64,000 bases of DNA, from positions 76,196,152 to 76,260,151 of the forward strand of contig CM024756.1 in NCBI GenBank assembly GCA_014218235.1, written 5' to 3'. This DNA comes from Colocasia esculenta (lineage: Eukaryota > Streptophyta > Magnoliopsida > Alismatales > Araceae). Below the pieces are notes generated by a model. The model was given only the letters and a program-made list of their open reading frames with translations. It was not told the DNA's origin and did no database searches. A program made the translations under genes and the position numbers. Shown in pieces: positions 57,383 through 64,000 of this stretch. Each line of letters opens with the position of its first letter. Position 1 is the stretch's first letter.

Positions 57383-58995
57383 AAGCCCACGTTCTCTGCC
57401 AACGTGATCCATGTTATGGCCTAGGCTAGGTCCCAATGAAAACCAAGCACAAATGGCGCAGGGGATAGCTAGATGAGCTGTCCAGAGTTGCTGCATTTCA
57501 CTCCCGAGGGAGGTAGTGGAAGGTGCTATTCGGGCAACATTCCACCATGAGCAAGAAGAAGCTAGTTGGACCCTGATGAATACAAACAAGAGGCCAGCCC
57601 CTAAGAAACTCCAAAAGAAAGAGCAACCTAGAAAGTCATACCTCAGTGGAGTCGCCCCACCTAAGGAAACAACAAAAGAAACAATCCTCCAAGAATTGGT
57701 AGTCTTGAAAAAAAAATCAAAAGAAGAATGAGAAGAGGAAGAATCTATTGTTGAAATAAATAAGCCAATGTCCGTAGTGGCAATAAATGAGAAACCATCT
57801 CAAACACCAATTAAGGAAGGGGCAAAAGGTTTGGTACCCCTCGGAGCTGAACAACTTCCTCTAGAAAAAAATGAGAGCAGAAATGGGTAACAATGCCGCA
57901 ATCCTCCCTCCACCATAGCCATGCAAGGGTTCAGCAAAAATGATGCCCCCTTAACAAGGCAAACAAAGGCAAAGAAATAATGGGGGCATCTCCAAAAGAA
58001 AAGGAAAATTCACTGTCAATAAAGAAGCAACAACGACATTAAAGCTCGCATGCAGTTGAAGGATCCTGAGCAAAGGCCATTACAGCTGCATAGGCCCATT
58101 GTCAAGCTTGGAACTAATATCATCAGCCAAGTAATAGAAGTTGGCATACCACTCCCATTAAATCATATACAAACGACAATCTACAGGAGGTCCACACACT
58201 GGAGCCTCTAAAATTCTTTTGTGGCCTACCATGCTGAAGGACAGCCAATAGTGTTCTATAAAGGGAAGCCTGTACCCAAACAGCCTCCAAATGATTTTGG
58301 CTAAAAGATGCCACTAAGTTGATGGAAATGGTCGAAGATCTAAAAGACATGCCAGAACATATAAAGGCAAATCTCAGAAGCAAAATATTCAAGTTCAAAG
58401 TCAAACAAAAGCCAAGGTATATCAAGCAATGTGGTACCCTACCAATGTCAGGGGCAACCACCATTCCCCCACACGACAAAAGAGGTCTCGGATAGGAGAC
58501 ACAGGAAGGTCCCGCAACTCACTATGTTGTAAATATGGTCAGCATAAAGTTTCCAATAATTGAAACAAAGATGGGTGAGAATGACACCTAGATGGACGAG
58601 GATTTCTCCACAATGAATTAAGGGTTGTTCAAACCCCAAAGAAAATTCAAGAAAGGTTTATCCTTCCGAGAGCAAGAATGGAAGGTATCACCTTACATAA
58701 ACTGACAAAGAAATGAGCCCCATTCATATGAGACGACGGATGTCAGAAAGTCCTTGACAAAATCAATATTTGCTCATCCTCCTATGCTGGGGGCACCTAT
58801 CAAGGGCAAGCCTTTAATTACGGCCATGTGTGCATCACTAGGGTATTACTAGCTTTAAAAATGAAAAAAGGGGGCAGCGCATGGCAGAGTGCTTAACAAC
58901 CCATCCAGTGCCAGAAGACTCCCCTCTGAATAGAATTGATTGATGAGGAGGTGCTCCCTGCTCAAGAAACTTATGAAGCACAAGAAACTCACCTT
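57383..58995 (+). pseudogene. D degenerate gag-protease region; RT missing
   Basis: No long frame. Short coding-like stretches such as ILQELVVLKKKSKEE (near 57680) and PLQLHRPIVKLGTNIIS (near 58080) suggest the linker before protease. RT (GPF, YxDD) is not found, and 1.6 kb is too short for protease plus RT plus RNase H. An internal deletion is likely. Minus-strand frames here are antisense chance frames. Confidence 0.6.
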
Positions 58996-59310
58996 GAATA
59001 TTGACAATTATATTTGATGAGGCTGCACGGACTTCTTTGAAGGCTGATGGCACATTGACAAATATGGCAGGGGCAGGAATTGTCTTCGTGACCCCAGAAA
59101 AAAGGGATATTGCATTATTCATGTGCTTTAATGGAATCCCTCACAAATAATGAAGCAGAATATGAAGCCCTCATAGTTGGCTTGGAAATCGCCCTAGAAA
59201 TAGGCATAAGATGTATTGAAGTATTTGGTGACTCGTTGCTGGTCGTCAGACAAATGTTGGGCATTTTTGAAGTCCAAAAGAAAAATTGAAAGCTTATTTT
59301 GAGGCAACTA
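58996..59310 (+). pseudogene. D archaeal-type RNase H domain
   Basis: Reading through frameshifts gives TIIF-D-EAARTS (about 59000-59030), GAGIVFV near 59070, NNEAEYEALIVGLEIAL at about 59146-59196 and VFGDSLLVVRQM near 59222-59257. The D, E, D catalytic residues are visible. This second RNase H, placed before integrase, is diagnostic of the Tat lineage. Frame breaks near 59095 and 59130 make it inactive. Confidence 0.8.
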
Positions 59311-59324
59311 CAAAACTGCTATAG

Positions 59325-59765
59325 GATGTTCTCCCTTTTCCCTGATCTATGAGACCGAAGCAGTCATTCTTGTTGAAATTGAGCTCTCATCTTATAGGGT
59401 AGCTCTCCACTACGGGCTCCCTACTGACGAGGGGAGCGAAATTGAAAGACGGCTTGAAAAGTTGTCAAATTTTGAAGAAAATGTTTGGTTGCATACCAAC
59501 GTCTTCAAAATTATCAAGCACGGATCTCCCGCACTTTTGACAAGCCAGTGAAAGAAAGAGCTTTAAAAAAAAAGGAGATCTTATCATGGTCAAGCAAAAG
59601 GACATCATGGCCTCCCAACCCAAAGCAAATTCATAGCCAATTGGCTTGGCCCATTTTGTGGTCGACAAAGTGTTTGAAGGTGGTCTCCACACAGTAGTCG
59701 ACCAAAAAGAAAATGTTATGTTTTTTCCTTTAAATGGCAGATACATGAAACTGTATCATACTCCC
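59325..59765 (+). pseudogene. D integrase C-terminal part
   Basis: FSLIYETEAVILVEI at about 59335 is the motif that normally follows the integrase core; RVALHYGLPTDEGSEIERRL comes next. RISRTFDKPVKERALKK and LAHFVVDKVFEGGLHTVVDQ with FFPLNGRYMKLYHT follow at 59520-59765, the usual C-terminal GPY-like module. The HHCC and D,D,E parts, normally 1 kb, are missing between 59300 and 59335. One-base changes occur near 59570. Confidence 0.78.
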
Positions 59766-59869
59766 GAATGTGAGTACGTCTGCGCAATGCAACAATGGTC
59801 CAGATCCAGTACATATCGGAGAAATAGAAGTGATCTCTCTGCAAGATCTTCCAAATAAAAAAAAAGGGG

Positions 59870-60085
59870 GGGGCTTAAAAATAAGGTACCCCAGCAGACT
59901 TGGTCTATCACCTCATAACAGTGGACTAAGGGCAAAAAGGCCTAAAACCCAGCTGAGGTGAAAACCCGAAAGGGCACCTCAGGCAAGAATAGGAACCCTG
60001 CTGCATGAAAACCCGAAAGGGCGTGCAGGCAAAAGAAAGAAGGGGCTAATTGTGGTGAAAACCCAAAAAAATGCATCACAATTGG
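59870..60085 (+). ncRNA. D 3' structured module 1: GNRA hairpin set
   Basis: Four hairpins in a row in non-coding sequence. H0 is 59899-59908 with 59921-59930 (10 pairs, 3 G-U). Then three share a constant core, AAAA-CCC-GAAA-GGG, closed by different outer stems: CTGAGGTG/CACCTCAG (59953-59982), CTGCATG/CGTGCAG (60001-60028), and a 12-bp stem CTAATTGTGGTG/CATCACAATTGG (60046-60085) in which the inner core is degraded. G-U pairs work only in the plus-strand RNA, which is D's sense strand. Role unknown; ncRNA is used as a structural call, not as an independent gene. Confidence 0.65.
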
Positions 60086-60410
60086 TATATCAAAAAAAGA
60101 GAAAAAGATGAGGGTACTCTCTTGACCTTTCTTAGAGCGATATTGAGTTATCTCGCATTCCTTATAAAAAGAAAGACACAAGAGTTGTCAATGACGAAAC
60201 AACCCCTAAGTTCATTCAAATGAATAATCAAATTCAGGGGCTACAACCGAGACAATGATGATTGTGTCTTTCCGCCCTTATAAGAAGTGTGGGAAACTCG
60301 GACTCTGCTCGAAGAAAGAGAGAGGAGGAGAACTCAAAAAAAAAGAGAAAAAAAAAAGAAAAGCTTTCATTCCAAAAAAAAAGAAAAAGAAAGGAGTCAA
60401 ATCCCGAGCT
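60086..60410 (+). other. D 3' region, linker
   Basis: No gene. Purine-rich with A-runs (60330-60395). The plus frame at 60255-60731 is a chance frame running into the repeat array. Confidence 0.5.
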
Positions 60411-60900
60411 TCTTTGGCTAACAAGCCGTCAAGGCCAGTCAAAAAGCTCAAAATCCAGACCTCTTGGCTAACAAGCCGTCAAGGCCAGTCAAAAGTCGAA
60501 ACCTATGTCTTTTGGCTAACAAGCCGTCAAGGCCAGTCAAAAGTTAAATTTCGAGCTTCTTTAGCTAACAAGCCGCCAAGGCCATTCAAAAAAGTTCAAA
60601 ATCCAGACTTTTGGCTAACAAGTCGTCAAGGCCAGTCAAAGGTCGAAACCCATGTCTTTTGGCTAACAAGTCATCAAGGCCAGTCAAAGGTCAAAACCTA
60701 CGTCTTTTGGCTAACAAGCCGTCAAGGCTAGTCAAAATCCAAATCCCCAGCTTCTTTGGCTAACAAGCCGTCAAGGCCAATCGAAAAGCTCAAAATCTAG
60801 ACCTCTTGGCTAACAAGCCGTCCAGGCCAGTCAAAGGTCAAAATCCATATCTTTTGGCTAACAAGTCGTCAAGACCAGTCAAAAGTCAAATCATGAGCCC
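60411..60900 (+). repeat. Tandem array 1, about 49-bp unit
   Basis: Ten copies of GGCTAACAAGCCGTCAAGG (plus about 30 bp) starting at 60416, 60466, 60514 and so on to about 60857, with an isolated copy near 61878. Within the unit GGCT-AACA-AGCC can pair, and TTGGC can pair with GCCAG. The open frame across it is a by-product of the repeat. Confidence 0.85.
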
Positions 60901-61520
60901 TAGAGGAGCCTCAATTCTCTAAACATATTCACGGCTCTCAGGGAAGCCTCCAATTTCCTACCATACATAAACCCAAACTCACAATTTACGGCTCTCAGGG
61001 AAGCCTCTAATTCCCTACCATACATAAATCCAAATCCTCAATCTATGGCTCTCAGGGAAGCCTCTAATTCCCTACCATAAATGGATCCAAACTCACAATT
61101 TACAGCTCTCAGGGAAGCCTCTAATTCCCTACCATACATGAATCCAAATTCTCAATCTATGGCTCTCAAGGAAGCCTCTAATTCCCTACCTTACATAAGT
61201 CCAAAATCTCAATCCATGGCTCTCAGGGAGCCACTAATTCCCTACCGCGCAGAAATCCAAATTATTAATCCATGGCTCTCAAGGAAGCCTCTAATTCCCT
61301 ACCATACATAAATCCAAATTCTCAATCCAAATTCTCAATCCATGGCTCTCAGGGAAGCCTTTAATTCCCTACCGACTATAAACCTAAGCTTCTGGCCAAC
61401 ACACCGTCAAGATCGGCCAACCCAATTAAAATCCAAATCCCATGGCTCTCAAGGAAGCCTTTAATTCCTTACCACATTCAAAGCCTCATGGCCCTTAGAG
61501 AAGCCTTTAATTCTCTAAAA
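60901..61520 (+). repeat. Tandem array 2, 57-bp unit with constant-loop hairpins
   Basis: GGCTCTCAGGGAAGCCTCTA-type units start at 60933, 60990, 61047, 61104, 61161, 61218, 61274, 61344 and 61444; most spacings are exactly 57. Each holds a short stem around a loop of type GCCTCTAA. At the array edges the stems differ but pair: TAGAGGA/TTCTCTA (60901-60921), AAGGAA/TTCCTT (61451-61470), TTAGAGAA/TTCTCTAA (61495-61518). Confidence 0.85.
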
Positions 61521-61551
61521 AAAAGAGAGAAAGAAATAAAATAAATAGGGG

Positions 61552-61765
61552 CTTAAAAAGAAGGTGCCCCGGCGAACTTGGTCTATCACTTCATCATGAT
61601 AGATCAAGGGCAAAAAGGTCTAAAACCCGGCTGAGGTGAAAACCCGAAAGGGCATCTCAGGCAAAAATAGGTAAACCCCTCAACGCGAAAACCTGCAAAG
61701 GCATGTTGGAAAAATCTAGAGGGGGCCAATCTTGGCGAAAACCCGAAAGGGCGTTGAGGTTGGTA
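61552..61765 (+). ncRNA. D 3' structured module 2: GNRA hairpin set (duplicate)
   Basis: Second copy of module 1. H0: CTTGGTCTATCA/TGATAGATCAAG (61577-61608). Then CTGAGGTG/CATCTCAG (61631-61660); CAACGCG/CATGTTG with inner CCT-GCAA-AGG (61681-61708); and a 12-pair stem CCAATCTTGGCG/CGTTGAGGTTGG (61726-61763). Compared with module 1, the inner stem CCC/GGG became CCT/AGG and the loop GAAA became GCAA, both GNRA. The outer 12-bp stem differs at several paired positions. Function unknown. Confidence 0.65.
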
Positions 61766-61914
61766 ATGTGAAAAAAAAAAGAAGAAAAAAAAAAAGAAAG
61801 AGCAAAATTTGCCAGCCGCACTGTTATGGACATTCCCTATCCATGATGGCCGGCCAAGTCAAAATTTACATCTTTGGGCTAACAAGTCGTCAAGACCAGC
61901 CAAAGTCAAATCAC

Positions 61915-62580
61915 GTGCTCGAGGGAGCCTCAATCCTCTCACCTAAATACGTGCCCGAGGGAGTCTCAATCCTCTCATTCAAATCATGTGCCCGAGGGAG
62001 CCTTAATCCTCTCACCCAATCACCTGCCTGAGAGAGCTTCAATCCTCGCACCTAAATTACGTGCCCGAGGGAGCCTCAATCCTTTCACCCAAATTACGTG
62101 CCCGAGGGAGCCTCAATCCTCTCACCAAAATCATGTGCCCGAGAGAGCCTCAATCCTCTCATTCAAATCAAGTGCCCGAGGGAGCCTCAATCCTTTCACC
62201 CAAATCACGTGCCCGAGGGAGCCTCAATCCTCTCACCCAAATTACGTGTCCAAGGGAGCCTCAATCCTCTCACCCAAATCACGTGCCCGATGGAGCCTTA
62301 ATCCTCTCACCCAAGTACATGCCCGAGGGAGCCTTAATCCTCTCACCTAAGTACGAGTCCGAGGGAGTCTCAATCCTCTCACCTAAATACGTGCCCGAGG
62401 GAGCCTCAATCCTCTCAACTAAAAAAAAGTGTGCCCGAGAGAGCCTCAATTCTCTCAACCAAAATATGTGCCCGAGGGAACCTCAATCCTCTCAACCCAA
62501 ATACATGCTGGAGACGGTGTCAATCCTCTCACCCAGCTCACGTGCCTGAGAGAGCCTCAATCTCCTCATCAAGACTATGG
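61915..62580 (+). repeat. Tandem array 3, 37-bp unit
   Basis: About 18 copies of GTGCCCGAGGGAGCCTCAAT plus TCCTCTCACC..., spacing 36-40 bp, from 61915 to about 62540. It again holds stems around GCCTCAA, for example GAGAGA/TCTCTC in the copy near 62437. Related single copies follow at 62584-62604 and 62625-62645. Overlapping frames with CPREPQSS-type repeats are by-products. Confidence 0.87.
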
Positions 62581-63460
62581 CCCTGGAGAAGCCTTAAGTC
62601 TCTAACACGAACATGTTGTGGCCCTAGAGGAGCCCTAATCCTCTAAGTGAAATAGCTCACGGCTTGTGGGGAAGCCTTAAAACCCCTGTTATCAATAAAG
62701 ATCACATGTTGATGGTGGAACACAGAAGCACGATGTATATAGCAAATAAAAGTTCTCGTCCCAAGACAAGCCCTTGGGATAGCCCAAAAAGGAGAAGTCA
62801 AAATGAATGGATAGCATGTGCTGATGCTAAAAGCAACATCCCTCAAGCAACTCTATGCTCCAGTGTCGCCTGTCCTCAGAAGGTTAACATGTGCAAAAGA
62901 ATGGTACGAACAGCTCTATCATGCATAAGCGAGGTCGTCATCTTATGCCATTCATGGCTTGCATGATTTTTGTAGAAGTTCTAGCAGGCTCTGCTTGTAA
63001 AACAGCCAATTGGGTCTCCATGATTTTCGGCTCCAAGTAATCTCCTTCAATGTCAGGTAGCTGATCCAACTCTGCAAGGTCAAAACAACAGAGATCATAT
63101 TTTTGCCACAAAAGAACGAGAAAAGGAAAGGATAAAGCGGCTTATCGGAAGATATATTGCAGCAAAGTCACAATTCTCAATGCATAAAGCAAATTTTGGC
63201 ATTGTTGTCATGAGATGATGGTCATTGGTACTTCAAGTCCAAAAAAAATGGAAAGTTTACAGCAAGTATGTCATAAGCTGTGACATATCAAATTCACAAG
63301 TATGACATCTCCAACATGGATCTCAACAAAGTCAAAATGGCTGAAATGTATTGGCAGAATCAATGAAATGGGTCCTCTGAAGGGCAATATGTGCTAAACT
63401 ACAATTGGAAAAATTCACACGAGACAGTCGCCCTATGCTTCGCTCTCGGACGCCAGTCTT
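62581..63460 (+). other. D 3' region, end
   Basis: Two single-copy constant-loop hairpins (62584-62604; TAGAGGA/TCCTCTA at 62625-62645), then about 800 bp in which I see no gene or repeat. Confidence 0.5.
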
Positions 63461-63468
63461 GTGGGGGG
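63461..63468 (+). promoter_or_regulatory. D polypurine tract
   Basis: GTGGGGGG, four bases before the 3' LTR. Confidence 0.65.
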
Positions 63469-63472
63469 CATT

Positions 63473-64000
63473 TGTTGCGTCGATTTTGCCCAAAGAAAAA
63501 AGAATAAGAAGAGAAAATAGAAGGAAAAAGAATAAGAAAATAAAAAGGGGAGGAGGCCTCACCTTTCGGTGCCTCCATCCCAGCACCTCCTCTGCCGCGC
63601 CTCTGTTTGGCTCTCCCACAGCGAGAAGGGGAAGAAAGGGGGTGGCTGCTGCCGGCCCCCACTACTGCTGCCGTCGTTGCCCCTACCTGGGGTGGCCGCC
63701 GCTAACCGCGGCCACCATCGCTGCTGCCGCTGGCCCGCGCCGCTACAACCGCCGCTGCTTGCTCTTGTCGTCGCCGCCGCCATCGTCTTTGCCTGGGGAA
63801 GCCACCACCAGCCCCCACTGCTGCTGCCGCTGCTCGTGTCGCCGCTCCCCCTGTTCACCGCAGACCGAAGGAGGAAGAAGAGAGGAGGAGGAGGAGCGCG
63901 CCTCCTCCCTCCCAGGCATCTCTCTCTCGCGGCCTCTCTCTCTCCCACTGCCGGCTAAGCGAAGAGGAGAGGAGGAGGAGGTCGGGTGCCTCCTCCCTCC
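63473..64000 (+). repeat. D 3' LTR, cut by window end
   Basis: TGTTGCGTCG..., matching 52835 onward through the CCG-rich part with few differences (for example one T fewer near 63488). Both-strand long frames here are composition effects. Confidence 0.9.

Larger units (their letters stand above)
52835..64000 (+). mobile_element. D: Tat-lineage Ty3/Gypsy element, internally deleted, right end outside window
   Basis: TGTTGCGTCG starts at 52835 and again at 63473. The first copy is an LTR of 1751 bp (52835-54585); the second is cut by the window edge. The primer site matches Arg tRNA. An extra ORF1, a Tat-type gag, an archaeal-type RNase H after the pol area, and a long repeat-rich 3' region are hallmarks of the Tat/Ogre/Retand group. 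RT and the integrase core are missing, so D is a non-autonomous or deleted copy. The left target flank is GCAGG (52830-52834); the right flank is not visible. Confidence 0.88.

Noticed and set aside
61732..62549. Open frames encoding CPREPQSS-type repeat proteins
   Set aside because: The repeat unit is 36-40 bp and varies, so frames are accidental; no start context and no family resemblance.
61915..62580. CRISPR-like array of 37-bp repeats
   Set aside because: Units are directly adjacent with degenerate copies and no unique spacers, in a plant retrotransposon; it is an ordinary tandem array with hairpins.
1..64000. Host protein-coding gene hidden between elements
   Set aside because: Every stretch is assigned to an element by LTR pairs, target duplications or motifs; no other coding-like frame was seen.

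Overview
The window is plant nuclear DNA made entirely of transposable elements. No host gene, tRNA or rRNA is visible. The evidence is long LTRs with 5-bp target duplications, initiator-Met-tRNA and Arg-tRNA primer sites, Sirevirus-type Copia and Tekay/Tat-type Gypsy proteins, and a plant LINE. I cannot name the species; a large, repeat-rich flowering-plant genome is likely.

Layout, outside in. A LINE ORF2 (+ strand) lies at 1-398 and resumes in frame at 51386-52834. It was split by a Sirevirus-like Copia element, E1 (399-51380, - strand, TSD ATGGT). E1 was hit three times: by Tekay-type Gypsy A (2564-23703, - strand, TSD TGTTT), by autonomous-type Sirevirus E2 (24983-38358, - strand, TSD ATATT), and by Tekay-type Gypsy C (39096-49978, - strand, TSD GTCCC). 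Element A carries a 396-bp Tourist-like MITE (2702-3097, TSD GAA) and another Tekay-type Gypsy B (4565 to about 15074, + strand). B's right end was lost with part of A's LTR in one deletion. The LINE was split again at 52834 by element D, a Tat-lineage Gypsy (52835 to beyond 64000, + strand) whose right LTR runs off the window.

Coding state. E2 carries gag, pol and a long third ORF region after pol, broken by a few single-base shifts and stops. E1 kept only gag, now in three pieces spread over 36 kb, and has no pol. A, B and C carry gag (with two apparent spliceosomal introns), protease, RT, RNase H, integrase and a chromodomain-like tail, all frameshifted. D has an extra ORF1, gag, an archaeal-type RNase H and an integrase tail, but RT and the integrase core are gone.

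The most unusual part is D's 3.6-kb non-coding region (59870-63460). It holds two modules of GNRA-tetraloop hairpins whose stems differ in sequence but keep pairing, including many G-U pairs that only work in the sense RNA. It also holds three tandem arrays (about 49, 57 and 37 bp), two of which repeat a second hairpin type with a constant loop and co-varying stems. This looks like a selected RNA structure system in a retrotransposon 3' region. Other points of note are conserved hairpins inside the Tekay LTRs, dense TCGATG/TCGTTA arrays in Sirevirus U3 regions, and the gag introns.
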